Below are positions 35,481-46,496 of a DNA stretch of 64,000 bases, piece after piece (the first letter of the stretch is position 1; each line of letters starts with the position of its first letter). The notes below the pieces were generated by a model, which worked only from the letters and a program-made list of their open reading frames with translations, had not been told where the DNA came from and made no database searches. A program made the translations under genes and the position numbers. This stretch comes from Gaeumannomyces sp. JS-464 (lineage: Eukaryota > Ascomycota > Sordariomycetes > Magnaporthales > Magnaporthaceae): NCBI GenBank assembly GCA_002197995.1, contig NGZR01000004.1:5270001-5334000 (forward strand). The letters run 5' to 3'.

Positions 35481-36066
35481 TGAGCCGCCGAAGGCTCACT
35501 TGGTAGCCAGGGTGCTTTGCTGTAATTTCCTAGGCTTCAAGATATAATTATTTGCTGGCCTATACCAGGCTTTATCACCGTGAAAAAAATATCAGACATA
35601 GCTGGAAGTGTTAATTATACCTACAGCCAATTAGAAATAAACCTGACCTTTCTGTGCTGATTTTAGCTCTGCTCTATTGTCTGTGCCTCTTCGAGGTTTT
35701 AAACTATGGAACAAGGCCTAATTGTCAGATATTCTACCTTTAACGAGACTATAGTCACGGATATCAAAAGACTCTGCGCTGTGGTTACATTTACATAATA
35801 CTACTCCAATCTCATTTGAGTTCCCATGCGTGGACTTGCGGGATATGTGTGAGTGAATGTGAATATTGAGATTAACGAAAGTGAAGCAGCTAGCCATAGA
35901 TATTAACTACGCCAACGCCTCCAGCATGGAATTGATTATCAGGCCTGATCCTGAGATTAGTTGACAGAAGCCAGTGAGTTCCTGACTTCCCTTTCCCCCA
36001 GTAGTCTGACAAGCATCGTTGGCCTTGGCCCAGCAGGGTTGTGGAAGTTCACGGTTCCTGCTGGGC
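35481..36066. other. Intergenic region
   Basis: No gene seen. It is moderately AT-rich (especially 35540-35900) and may hold the 3' end region of the small secreted protein gene. Confidence 0.5.
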
Positions 36067-36701
36067 TCAAGCGACGCCGTAGTAGATGGACCGGCACGAG
36101 TAGCCGTTGCCGTCCGTGTACATGGGGTGCTTGTTGTCCTTGAAGATCCTGAAGCGGGTGCCGCCGTTGCCGCCGTCTCTGTACATCCGGGTTAAGAAAC
36201 AGAGGTCAGCGGTTTATCTTTCCGATGTCTAATCATGAAGAGCTGTATCATTCAAACCGACTTACCCAACCTGCTGGAAGTCGGGGAAGGACTGAGCGTT
36301 GCTGGCGATGCCCCAGGTGAAGGTGACGCCGGTGCTGAAGCGGCAGCTGCCGTTGGGCCTTTCCCAAGTGATGACGCCGCCGGGCACGCACGAGTTGCCG
36401 GGGCCCGGGTTGGAGTTGCAGTTGCTGTCGTTGGGGCAGTACTGGTTTCGTACGGGAATCAAACAAAGTCAGCGGCGAACCGAATTGTTGGGAGGATGGC
36501 TTTCGGGGCACTTACAACGACGGCGCTGTAGATGGTGCGGCCGCGGTCCAGGCAGTTGACGAGGTGGATGCCCTCGGCGCGCTTGGCGAGCGTGTTGGCG
36601 TCCTCAGCCGGGGCGGCGACCTCGGCCACGGGGCTGGGGGCCGGGGCGGCCATGGCGGCGCCGGCGAAGAGGGAGGCGAGAGCGAGCTGAGCGAAACGCA
36701 T
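36067..36701 (-). CDS. Small secreted Cys protein with Kex2 site, three exons
   Basis: Exons 36516-36701, 36266-36441 and 36067-36178 join in frame to 157 residues. Both introns have GTAAGT donors and CTGAC branch sites. Residues 1-18 (MRFAQLALASLFAGAAMA) are a signal peptide. A propeptide ends at Lys-Arg 40-41, a likely Kex2 site, giving a mature protein of about 116 residues. It carries six Cys (NCLD, YCPND, SNCNS, NSCVP, GSCRF, YSCRS), an even number that suits three disulfides. The C terminus ends SIYYGVA. I do not recognise a named family; similar small secreted proteins are common in Sordariomycetes and some are effectors or antimicrobial. A TATA-like box lies near 36857-36866, about 155 bp upstream. 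Confidence 0.8.
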
Positions 36702-37971
36702 TTTGGAGCTGGGGGATTCCAACGAGGGGAAGTTGATTCTGAGAGTCTCAAAAAGGGCTGGCTGGAAGCTGGAGAGGTCCTGGAGCTGTTTGCTGCTGGC
36801 TGCTGGCTGCTGGCTGAGGAAGGGGGAAAAGAGTGTCTCCTGGCTGGGTGAGGACGTGATATTTATACTCATGGTGGCCGGCGGAGCATCGTCGTCGACA
36901 TTTCGTTTCCCTGATATTCCTAGCCGAGCTCCCTGCCGGAACGGGAATTGCCTCGTTGGGAAGGAGGATGGTTTGGGCGCCGGGGGCTAATCGTATTGCC
37001 AACCGCGGCGCCAGAAAGGCTGGCGCGATACCCACTGAAACGATCGTTCTGATGCTATCCAAGACGAGCTCGTGTGGAAGTCACCAATCAGCTGGACAGC
37101 ATCGTGGTGCTAGGGACCGACGCACCTACCTACTCGAACAGCATCGTTCAGTGTCGTGCCGGAGCTGCCAGATCACCCCCTACCTAGCGCTTACCTACCC
37201 TCTTTTGCCCCACGAACTCGCTGTGCTGGAGGGACGGCAATGGCCAGGCGCTCTAGGCACCCAGATTTTTCGACATCCCGCAATTAAACTTTGTCCGTCG
37301 GCGGAGACTCCCGAGGTTGGGGTTGCGGGTCCGCTAGCCTATCAACGACCCCTCGTAACCTGATCTCAAGGGTTCTGGAAAAGCTTGGATTTCTTCAGCA
37401 TTGACCGGCCAATCAAACAGCCGGCCGCTCCTTGGCTCCAGGGGTTGCTTGATCGATCTGGCCGAACCGATGGTGTGTCCTGTTCAGCCGCCTCGGCATG
37501 CACCGAGCAGAGGGTGCCTGACGCAGGCTGCTGACTTGGTCGCGCATACCATGTGGCCTTGGTATTTTAAGACCGCACCGCTTTATGGGCGGCTTCAGGG
37601 GTATACCAATCAAAGATGTCCAGGCAGACGAATAACGAACACGCCTTGGCGAAGCGATAGTTGTTGCTCAAGACACCGCTCTTCCGGGTAAACTGGCCCC
37701 GTCCACGTCGCGTTTTCGTGTGTGGTGCCCATGCTGCAGCATCGGGGCTGTCATCCCTTCGTTGATAATCTAGTTGTACAGATGCTATTTATGTTACAGG
37801 GGAGGTGGCAGCAGCATTGCTGCTGGCTACATCTCTTCTAAGACGCGAGGCAGCTCGTGTCTCCTCCAATGGGGAGGCCGGGCGACCTGCGTGGTTCGCT
37901 GCATGGTCCCCACACGTTGTGGGTTGGCCATGGCTGTTCACCAGACTTTGGGTTTTGACAAGTCGATTCCT
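36702..37971. other. Intergenic region
   Basis: No gene supported. It includes the upstream region of the secreted protein gene (TATA-like box near 36860). Open frames at 36956-37363 and 37401-37691 show no coding pattern that I trust. Confidence 0.5.
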
Positions 37972-39173
37972 CTAGAGTGTCCGTAGGCTGTAGCGTCGGC
38001 TGCCCCTCGTCCGCCCTCGGCTCGAAATCCGTGTTGGTTGGGAAAGGTCGATTCCTCGGAGCTCTTGGGAGCTGGGCAGCCTGACGACTGGCTTGATCTG
38101 GACCGGGTTGATGGCCGCTGCCAGATAGGCGAGTTGCTGTGCCTCCCGGGCGAGCTTCTGCACCGTGGCGTTTTGCGCTTTCCACTTTCCAAGAGCCGGC
38201 ATATTCACCAGGACGGAGGGGCCGAACGGGACCGAGTTTCGGGTGCACTGGACCTCCTGCACACCCATGCGACGCTGGTTTTGGATCCTGGGCATCTCGC
38301 ACGAGAAGACGCAGCCGGGATACCGCAACTGGAGAATGCTTAGGGCGTTCTCGGGGGTGACGGACCCGAACTCAGCAGCAGCAGGGGCCGGGTTGGTATT
38401 CTGATCGAGTGCTTCCAGGAAGGCGCGACAGGCCTCCTCAACGGACTCCTCGGTCACGACCTTGATCTTGAGACTTGGTGCCTCGATGGAAATTTTCGTT
38501 GGCTTCTCGGAGCGGCAGTTGGTTTTGGAGACGCGGATCACATGGCCGTCGAGCTCCTGGTAGATTTTGATATGAGGGAAGCACCCGCGCGGAGCGTCGA
38601 GGTGTACACCTTGGTGAGCAGGCCAGGGGGCGGCGGCGTCTCGAGGATGAAGGCCTTGGCGTTGTTGACGATGGACATCAGCTCGCGCACATCGTGCCTG
38701 ACATGCAAGCCGGCGACGGCGGCCAGCGTCGCATCCGCAAGGGTGGGACCGCGTCCCTTGGTCACGACCTTGAAGCGCATGAGCGGCACCGCGAACTTGA
38801 TGCGCATTATGGGCCAGGCCTTGAATCTGCCGGGCGTGTGGTTCTCGGGCAGGACCGACTTGACCCTGTAGCGCGCGAGCTGGTCGGCCGGCAGGGCCTC
38901 GAGCTTGCGGGCGGTGGCGAGCTTTTGATTCATGGTGCTGATAAAGTCGTCGAAAGAGGAGACGAGGCTTTTCTCCTTCGGGGGTGCGGGGTATCTCCGA
39001 TTGAAGCTGTACAAGCCCTTGGCTTTGAACCACGCGAGGGTGAAGGAGAGGTTTTTTAGGGGCCCGCCCACGGCGTGCATCTTGTCGAGCTTGTGATCAT
39101 GGTCCTCTTCGAGGGCTTTATTAAGTTTTTGCAGGTCACTCCGTTGCTTCTTGCCTTTGATCGTAGGAGGCAT
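37972..39173 (-). CDS. Unrecognised protein with one frameshift (about 399 aa)
   Basis: The ATG at 39171-39173 starts MPPTIKGKKQRSDLQKLNK. The frame is open to about 38600 and coding-like throughout (FKAWPIMRIKFAVPLMRFKV, FILETPPPPGLLTKVYTSTL). Around 38590-38605 an apparent extra CG in a CGCGCG run moves it into the next frame, which continues FPHIKIYQELDGHVIRV to a TAG at 37972-37974. Basic N terminus, mixed alpha/beta composition, two RFKVV / IKVV strands followed by Ala-rich helices that resemble a repeated unit; no signal peptide. I know no family for it. It could be one gene with a sequencing indel or a recent pseudogene. An upstream open frame with PQPSDG repeats (39464-39540) may be an N-terminal exon in a third frame. 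Confidence 0.5.
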
Positions 39174-39463
39174 ACGAGTCCCGCTGGGGCAGGGGCAGAG
39201 GCAGGCGTACTCTCAGATGACTGAGCAAGTGCCTCTAACAATATCTGGTCGTCCATGATGTTTGGGGCGCTCTGGCCCTGGGTGCTCTGGTCCGATAGAG
39301 GCAGGTCATAGCTGAGCTGCTGGCCGTACTGAGCCCGGGACACAGCGCGGGCGATGCTGTTGGTTGAGATAGGCTCGGGACCGAGGCCACGGCCGAAGCG
39401 ACGACCACGGCCGAGCCAAGAAGCACGGTTGGGCCCACGAACACGGCGGCGCACGGGGCCGTC

Positions 39464-39540
39464 GCTGGGGTCGAGGCCGTCGCTAGGCTGAGGGCCGTCG
39501 CTAGGCTGAGGGCCGTCGCTAGGTTGAGGGCCGTTGCTGG
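39464..39540 (-). repeat. 18-bp tandem repeat, about four units
   Basis: Units close to GCCGTCGCTAGGCTGAGG. In the minus frame they would encode a PQPSDG hexapeptide repeat, within an open frame reaching 39056-39811. Whether that frame is translated is unclear. Confidence 0.7.
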
Positions 39541-40025
39541 TCCCGTATGCCAGGCGACAGCGGCCAGGAGGCCAGCGGAGGCGCCAGATTACCGCCGACC
39601 GCAGAGCAGCAGACATTACGCGGTCTGGGAGCAGGCAGGCAACCAGAAACTGCGAGTTGGTGACCGCACGAGGTGGTGGATGGCCAGGCTGGGGGGCATC
39701 GAGCAACGACGGATTTGCGGCGAAAATCTCGAACAGGCTGGCGCATTCTGGCCCAAGCGTCGTCGCCGCACCGTGCGGGGTGGCAGGACACAGTGGAGAG
39801 GGTGCAGCCACGCCAATGGAGGAAGGCTAGGAAAGGAAAGGAGGAAAAAGAATCAAAAACCGGATTAGGTTATGGGCTGATGGAAGATCCATTGTATTGG
39901 CACCTAATCGGTCAATACTTTAAAAATCAATTGACTGACTGAATTGAGGTGAATAGGAAAAATGCGCCGCACCGGCCCTCCAGCATGTGCTCATAGACAG
40001 AGCTAGCACGCCCTCCAGCATCGTT

Positions 40026-40121
40026 GGCAGCGTGCCTGAGTGTTAAGGGGTGTGACTTGAATTCTACAGTTCAGGCTATCACATGACTTCGGTCGCGCAG
40101 GTTCGAACCCTGCCGCTGTCG
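40026..40121 (+). tRNA. tRNA-Ser (TGA)-like gene with 16-bp intron, D-arm defective
   Basis: Acceptor stem GGCAGCG (40026-40032) pairs with CGCTGTC (40114-40120; one G-U pair), with discriminator G at 40121 as usual for tRNA-Ser. Anticodon stem TGTGA/TCACA (40051-40055, 40079-40083) is perfect, with loop CTTGAA and anticodon TGA. A 16-bp intron at 40062-40077 lies at the normal place, one base after the anticodon. A GAC-TTCG-GTC variable arm marks a class II tRNA. T arm GCAGG-TTCGAAC-CCTGC (40097-40113) is perfect. A T-run terminator is at 40133-40137. The D arm is short by two bases: the stem is CCT/GGG and the loop has one G where the invariant GG should be. It could be a slightly damaged copy. 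Confidence 0.65.
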
Positions 40122-40137
40122 AGACGCCTATTATTTT

Positions 40138-40683
40138 TCTTTGGGTGAGGCAGTCTCGTTGTCCGCTTTATTCCCCCATTTTTTTTCTTCTTCTTTGTTG
40201 TCTTGGTCTCTTGTGCAACCACTCATTGATAATATCACCCTGCCACAAATTTGTCCTCCCACCCGCTTGGCGGCGCATTCCCGTATCTCGACGACAACGG
40301 CGCCAAGCCTGGCCCCCTTCGGCGTGGGGCCGATATTGCAACGTTGAGGAGGAGCACGCAAACAACCCACCTCCCTAAACTCGTCTAGTCTGCCTAACAC
40401 AAGCCCTCAAATGCGATCTATCCGATGATATAGCTCTCATCATCCCTCCCCGCAGTCCACTTTCCATACCATGCATGAACAGGTTGGGGAGACTGGCCAC
40501 CGACGGTGAAAGGCCGATGGAGCCGGCATACCGGGAGCGAGTGAGGGTAGGCTTGGTGATGACGAAGCTACCAGCGGGGATGATGCACGAGGACATAACA
40601 CGTCCCCAGGCGCCCAGCGCTGGTGTACCTCCCGGCTGTCCCTTGTCACATCTATCTGGCCCGTTGATGACACCATAGCCAAC
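40138..40683. other. Intergenic region upstream of the M20 gene
   Basis: No supported gene; short pyrimidine-rich stretches (40170-40205). A 5' exon of the M20 gene could lie here, but I cannot define one. Confidence 0.4.
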
Positions 40684-42057
40684 ATGCGCTTCTTGTTCCT
40701 GCAAACTGCCCCTCCTCCCCCCGCGGCCCCTGCCTTGGCAGGCGGCCAGCGGCGGCAAAGCAACGACACTGCGGGCGGGCGGTACCTGGCCGACATCTCG
40801 GCCGCCGTCTCGTCGCTCGCCGGCGAGATCTGGCCCATCAGCCAGGAGATCCACGCCAACCCGGAGCTGGGCTACGAGGAGGTGCGGGCGCACAGGCTCC
40901 TGACCGACTACGTCGCCCAAGGACGGCTGGAAGGTCACGCGGGGCGCCTACGGGATCGGCACGGCCTTTGTCGCCGAGTTCGACGGCGGCTTCGGCGACG
41001 GCCCACCGTGTCCTTCAACGCCGAGTACGACGCGCTCCGCGACATCGGCCACGCGTGCGGCCACAACCTCATCGCCGCCTCCAGCCTGGCCGGCGCGCTG
41101 GCGGCGGCCGCCGTGGCGCGCCAGCACCGCCTGCCGGGCCGGGTCGTGCTCCTGGGTACGCCCGCGAGGAGTCGCTGGCGGCAAGATCAGGCTGCTCGAG
41201 GCGGGCGCGTACCGTGACGCCAGGGCCGACGTCAGCATCATGGCGCACCCCGTGGCCGGCGGCGACGCCGGCGACGGCGCCTACTCGATGATTCAGGCCA
41301 GCGACCGCTTCGACGTCGAGTTCCGCGGCCGCGTCGCCCACGCCGCCGCGGCGCCCTGGGAGGGCGTCAGCGCCCAGGACGACCCGCGACCCTGCCTGGA
41401 CGGCCATGGGCCTCGCGCGCGCCCAGCTGCGGCCCACGGACCGCATCCACGGCCGCTTCCGCACGGGCGACGGCGCCATCAACGTCGTGCCCGACGCCGC
41501 CACGGCCGCGTGGCAGGTCCGCGCCGCCAGCGCCGCCGAGCTGGCCGACGTGGTGGGCAAGTTCGAGAACGCCATCAAGGCCGGCGCGCCGGCACGGGCG
41601 CGACGTACAACCTGACCAAGCGCTGGGGCGGCTACTCGGCCATGGTCAACAACAACCCGCTCGCAGCGGCCTACAAGCGCAACCTCGAGGCCCTGGGCGG
41701 CAAGACGCCCGACGCCGAGGTCGAAAGTCCCGCCCGGCCGCGGGCTCGACGGACCAGGGCAACGTGTCGGAGGAGGTGCCCGCCATGCACGCCGTCTTTG
41801 GCATCTTTGACGAGGACGGCAAGCCCACCGCCTCGGCGCCGCACACACCCAGCTTTAAAGGCGCCGCCGGGTCGCGCAAGAGCTTCGACAAGGCCATGCG
41901 GGTCGCCACGGCCCTGGCTGGCGTCGCTGTTGATGTGCTCACCGTCGACGGCATGCTTGCAAAGGTCAAGGAGGACTTCAAAAAGGAGACTGGGGGCAGC
42001 AGCGGGGTACAGCAGCTCAAGCAGATCCGGCGCCGTTATCTGGAGACGCAGCCATGA
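40684..42057 (+). pseudogene. Peptidase M20 family amidohydrolase (PM20D2-like), multiple frameshifts
   Basis: Read across frames, the span encodes a near full-length M20 metallo-amidohydrolase (about 457 residues, normal for the group), which hydrolyses dipeptides or N-acyl amino acids with two metal ions. Seen in order: SQEIHANPELGYEE; NAEYDALRDIGHACGHNLIA (metal-site region); an EES segment with the usual acidic pair; MAHPVAGG; GDGAINVVPD; and a C-terminal NVSEEVPAMHAVFGI. At least seven single-base shifts are needed (near 40917, 41004, 41164, 41178, 41385-41397, 41590, 41735), mostly loss or gain of one base in a C or G run. No in-frame nonsense substitutions are needed. This is either a recently dead gene or a stretch of uncorrected sequence errors. 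Start ATG at 40684; stop TGA at 42055-42057. Confidence 0.75.
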
Positions 42058-42218
42058 GGGAGGTCAAAAGGACTACGAGAGTATCAATTTTTGTGTGTAT
42101 TTAGTTGTTTAGCCAGGAGAAACAAGATAAACGTTTTCCGCATCTCGGCATAATCACCTACGTGTCCCTATACGTGATATGGCTGTGTGGTGAATATCCA
42201 ACGGTGAGAAGTTTAGGC

Positions 42219-42219
<1 letters not shown>

Positions 42220-42246
<27 letters not shown>
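42220..42246. repeat. Poly-A tract (27 bp)
   Basis: A run of A between the convergent M20 and FAD oxidoreductase genes. Confidence 0.9.
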
Positions 42247-42249
<3 letters not shown>

Positions 42250-42305
42250 AAATAATAGGAAAAATGGTGCCATGAAAACCACCCTTAAGCAACACATCCC
42301 CAATC

Positions 42306-43729
42306 TCAAAGGGCAGCCCCCTCCCCCTCGATCCACCCCTCAACTCTCAGCTTGGGCGCCTCCCACGCCCTCGCCAGGCGCATGCTTCGCGGAAACCACC
42401 CGGGCGCCTCGCCGCGCCCCTCGGTCAGCATGTGCGCCAGGGCCTCGGCGCACCGGAACGCGAGCGCCATGCCGTGCCCGTTCATCCCGACCGACATCCA
42501 CAGCCCCTTTTGGCCCGGCGCCTCGCCCACCAGCGGCAGCGTGTCGGGCGTGTAGCACGTGATGCCCGACCAGTCCCTCACCACCCGCGCCCCGTCCTCC
42601 TCGCGCCCCCACTTCTCGCCGCCGTAGAACCTCCGCGGCGCGTCGTGCAGGTACGCCGCGACATTGGGGTCGACGCCGCTGTCGTCGGTGACGCCGACCT
42701 CGTTCCCGGGGGCTAGACACCGCGCACCACCCCAAACGACATCGCCAGCGGGGGTAGTTATGTAATAATCGTCCGTCTTCACGTCGGCGGGCCCGCCGCT
42801 GTGGCCGGTCAGGTAAGCATAGTCCATCCGCCGGCCCGGCCGCAGCGCCGCGACCTGGCTGCGCGCGGGCGTCAGGAACCCCGTGGCCGCCAGGCCGCGG
42901 TGCAGGTTGTTGGTGTAGGCGTTTGTGGCGAGCACGACGTTGCGGGCGCCGACGTCGCCGCGGTCCGTCTGGACCGTCCACCTCGCAGCGGCCGCGTTTG
43001 CCGAGGCGGCGGGCCCGGCCGCCTCGCGGACCGACAGGGCGGGCGTGTTGGTCTGCAGATTCAGCCCCTTGTCCAGCGCGAGCTCGAGCATCCTGCAGAC
43101 CAGCAGGTACGGGTTCTGCGCGTGCGCCGGGTACGTGATGGCGCCGACGATGCCGGGCATGCCGAGGTGGCTGCGCGCGTCGTCGCCGCGCCACACCGTC
43201 TTCTCCACCGCGGGCCCCGGGTCCCCCGGCGTGCGCGCGCGGACCTCGTCGCGGAAGGCGAGGCGGGCCAGGGCGTCCTGGAAGGCGGCGTCGGTCGTGA
43301 AGACGTCCATGGTCTCGACGTCCTGGAAGTCGTTGGCGACGCCGTGCTCGCGCACAAAGTCCGCGACGTCCGCCACCGTCTGCTCCTCGTGCCGCTCCAG
43401 CCTTAGCGCCTCGGCCTCGCCAAAGGCGGCCGCGTAGGCCCGGAAGTGCGCCCACCACCCGGGCCGGCAGTGGCCCCCGTTGCGGCCCGACGCGCCCGAC
43501 GCGGCGGTGCGGGCCTCGAGCATGAGGATCCGCAGCGAGGGGTCGCGGGTCAGGAGCTTGTGCGCGATGGCGGCGCCCGAGATGCCGGACCCGACGATAA
43601 TGTGATCGAACACCTCGTCCGTCGGCAGCTCGGGCGTGGTGCGGTGCGTGGCGAGGCGGTGCGGCGGGTCTTGCCAGTGGCTGACGGTCGGGTTGGGGCG
43701 GGAACCCGGGGTTTCTTTCCGCCGCCCAT
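42306..43729 (-). CDS. FAD-dependent oxidoreductase, DAO family
   Basis: The main frame (about 490 codons) is a DAO-type flavoenzyme: an N-terminal VSHWQDPPHRLATHRTTPELP segment common in fungal members, GxGxxG in IIVGSGISGAAIA, the acidic end of the second strand in LMLEART, then SGRNGGHCRPGWW and a C-terminal VGMNGHGMALAF loop against the flavin. Such enzymes oxidise amines or imino/amino acids; the substrate is unknown. There is no signal peptide, so it is probably cytosolic or peroxisomal. The open frame has no in-frame ATG before the flavin motif. An ATG at 43727-43729 (MGGGKKPRVP) fits if one C is missing in the CCCC at 43694-43697, which would give a start like that of its relatives. 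Stop at 42306-42308. Confidence 0.85.
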
Positions 43730-44110
43730 GGCTGCCGTGTCCTTTGGATAAGGCTTGGGGATGGCTGTGGTTGCTATTCAAAGGCAGGGTTGCGTCGGCT
43801 GGATGGGATTTAAGGCAACGTCAAGGCATGTCGTTACCAAGTTCATGTGACTCGGATGGATGTGTCGCATAAGGGTTAGGGTCTTGTGGACGCAAGTGTT
43901 TTTCGGTTGCCAACTAGCTGGGGAGGCAACTTATGCTACCTAATGTATCTCCATGTGTAAATATTTGCCAAAACAAGCGTGGTATCATTATTAATGATAA
44001 GAGAGCCCAAACCAATCTATATGCTATGCGATGCTATGCTCATATTATAAATATGAAAAAACACTAGAAAACGACACTTTCCAACGCCAGAACCACTCGG
44101 ACCACCACGC

Positions 44111-45562
44111 CTAGTACATGGACACGTCGGCGCCCGAGAGGGTGAAGCTGAAGGTGATCTCCCTGTTGGCCGGGTCCCACTCGGACTCCTTGGCGGGCTC
44201 GGTCGTGTTGGTAGGAGGGCCGTACATGCTCACGCCGCTGTACTTGATGAGCTGCTCGGGCGTGTTGACGACGACGAGCGTCGCCTCCTCGGCCGACGAG
44301 ACCTGGGTCGTGGCCCGGCCGCCGGGCATCTCGACGTACCGCACCTTTTTGGACGCCTTGTTGCGCACGGCGAGCGTGGCCGTGTATGGGCCAGTCGCGT
44401 CCTTGATGGCGACGGCGACGGTGCTGGTCGTGTTGAGCTTGCCCTCCTGGTACGTGCCGTCGCCGTTGGCCAGCAGGCGCGCAAAGACGGCGCCCATGTA
44501 GCGCGGCGACCTGCCGGCCTTGCTCTTGAAGACGCCGTCCGAGACGCGCTCCCACAGGTCCTTGTTGATGAAGTCCTTGTTTTCCTCGAACTGGGCCCGC
44601 GCCTTGTCGTGCTCAATGTCGACGTAGGCCATGCGCGCCCAGTACTTGGCCACGACCTGCTGCACCGTGGCGCTGTCGCCGAGCACGCGCTGCAGCACGT
44701 GCAGCGGCGTCTCGTCGCCGCCGCCGGGGAGCGTCTCCTTGACCAGCGTCTGCATGGCGTCGCGGCCCATGTCCTTCCACTCGTCCTGGTTGCGGACCAG
44801 GTAGTGGAAGAAGGGCCAGGCGTCGTAATTGTTGCCCCCGTTCCAGCCGCGCGGGGTCCCGTCGACGAGGGCCAGGTACGACCTGCCGATGGTCGCGTAA
44901 ACCTGGAAGAGTGTGTCGCCCTCGGTCTGGTTATGCTTGGCGCGCGCCGCGGCGCAGAGGTCCGACGTAAGGTACGTATCGGCCACCCACTGGGCAAACG
45001 TTTCGCTCCACACGCGCATATTCCTCATCGAAGGCCAAGCGTTGCCTTGGTGCCATTGCATCGCGTGGCCCCACTCGTGCACCGTCAGCGACGGCTGCAT
45101 CTTGCCCGCGTTGATTTCGATCCAGACGCGGCTCGAGTAGTACGCCATGCCGTCGAAGCCGCCGCCGACATTGTTGACCAGGTACACGTCCGTCTTGTAG
45201 TACGGCTCGTTCACCTGGTCCATCCAGATGCCGAGCCCCGTCGAGTTCCAGCCGAGGTCGCCGACGAAGCAGTCGTAGGCCGCCTCCATGGGCTTTAACG
45301 CCTCTTTGCCCTGCTCCGCATTCTCGCCCGAGCCGTCTTTTCTCAGGAATAGGCGGAAGCGGGGCGACGTCACATAAGGCCCGAGGGCGGAGGTGTCGTT
45401 GGTGGTCTGGTTGGTGACGGGGTCGTAGGCCAAGACCGGCTGCTCCGCGAAGACGGCGGGCTCGTTGGGCCGCATGCCGCGGTAGTTTAGCCGGGGCACC
45501 GCGAAGACGCCGCCAACGGCGCTGAGGGCCACGGCCGAAACCATCATCCTTGCTGAGGCCAT
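44111..45562 (-). CDS. Secreted HExxH metalloprotease-like protein (DUF6055-like)
   Basis: An intact single-exon 483-residue ORF from ATG 45560-45562. Residues 1-21 form a signal peptide (SAVALSAVGGVFA). LTVHEWGHAMQW has the zincin motif HEWGH at 162-166, and a downstream SETFAQW (Glu 187) could give the third ligand. This layout fits the fungal/bacterial family I know as DUF6055, which has a gluzincin-like core but little biochemical work. The C-terminal 150 residues look like a beta-sandwich (TSTVAVAIKDATGPYTATLAV). N-glycosylation sites (NQTTNDT, NTTS, NTTE) suit secretion. A TATA-like ATATATAGTATAATAAAG lies at about 45613-45632. Peptidase activity is inferred from the motif. Confidence 0.85.
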   Translation of the reverse strand: MASARMMVSAVALSAVGGVFAVPRLNYRGMRPNEPAVFAEQPVLAYDPVTNQTTNDTSALGPYVTSPRFRLFLRKDGSGENAEQGKEALKPMEAAYDCFVGDLGWNSTGLGIWMDQVNEPYYKTDVYLVNNVGGGFDGMAYYSSRVWIEINAGKMQPSLTVHEWGHAMQWHQGNAWPSMRNMRVWSETFAQWVADTYLTSDLCAAARAKHNQTEGDTLFQVYATIGRSYLALVDGTPRGWNGGNNYDAWPFFHYLVRNQDEWKDMGRDAMQTLVKETLPGGGDETPLHVLQRVLGDSATVQQVVAKYWARMAYVDIEHDKARAQFEENKDFINKDLWERVSDGVFKSKAGRSPRYMGAVFARLLANGDGTYQEGKLNTTSTVAVAIKDATGPYTATLAVRNKASKKVRYVEMPGGRATTQVSSAEEATLVVVNTPEQLIKYSGVSMYGPPTNTTEPAKESEWDPANREITFSFTLSGADVSMY

Positions 45563-46496
45563 CGTGTGATTAATGATGTTGGTGAGTGGCTATACCCGGC
45601 TTGTCGCACCTGGAATATATAGTATAATAAAGAATGTACAGCCTTCCAATGGTAGGAGGCAAAAGCGAGTGACTGGTGCGGCCTGGGTAAGGTGAGGACC
45701 AAGCCTTCATTCCCGCAGCTCTGCCGGCAGTGGCAGTTCTTTTATACCGACATCGCCCGCCCCAACACACCACACACAGAGTCCGGAGTAGCCCGACCTC
45801 CCTGCTCAGGGGTGGAAACTCGCTTCATCGTGGCCGAAGAAGCAGTACTGAATACGAGGGCTTTTCTTTCCCTCTTCTTTTTGCCGGTGCCAGTGGATTT
45901 TTTCTTTTTGTCAAGCCCCGTGTTTTACCTGGTCTAGGGGGCCAAAATGAAGATCGCTGGTCATTCCTTATGCGGGCAGGGGCTTGCAGAGGAACCGTCA
46001 AACCTGTTTTGGTCATGTCGCGGCTGTTCAGTGGGGCCGCTCGTGTTCGATCCACTGCTGCTGCCCCCTGGACCTTGGCTGTTTGACTCGATACCAAGGG
46101 AGATCCCGCTTCTCCGGGACGGAAAATCTCGACGTCTCGTAGCCGCACTCGTAACTGCAACCTATGAATATATGAATAGCACGCGGGCTCGGCTTGCGGT
46201 TGCGGCGTCCATTCCCTTGGTATCGTGATGGGCAGCTGCACCACGACGCACCATTGTCCCGTGCACTCCCATATTCCACGGGTGCACGGCAACGACGCGT
46301 GCTGCCGTTTCTGCTGATCCTTCGGGCTGGCCCACTTCGCCCGATCGTTCGGACGAGTTATGCTGAGTGCGCCCCAGAAGAATTCCAGACGCACCTTGTT
46401 TAAAATGCCGGGCACCTCGGCCCCCCGCTCCTGGTGATCAGTTTTCCCACCCACGGGGCGTAGCCTTTAGCTCGTGTGCGGCAGTCCACACCCACC
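45563..46496. other. Intergenic region
   Basis: Promoter side of the HExxH gene (TATA-like run at 45613-45632) and 3' side of the HET gene. No gene recognised; the open frame at 45825-46454 (minus) has no coding character. Confidence 0.5.

Noticed and set aside
40684..42057. Introns as the cause of the frame changes in the M20 gene
   Set aside because: Homology continues without a gap at each shift, so only one base is gained or lost; there is no room for introns.
42306..43458. Long overlapping open frames on both strands over the FAD gene
   Set aside because: They are shadows caused by high GC content; only the 42306 minus frame shows protein motifs.
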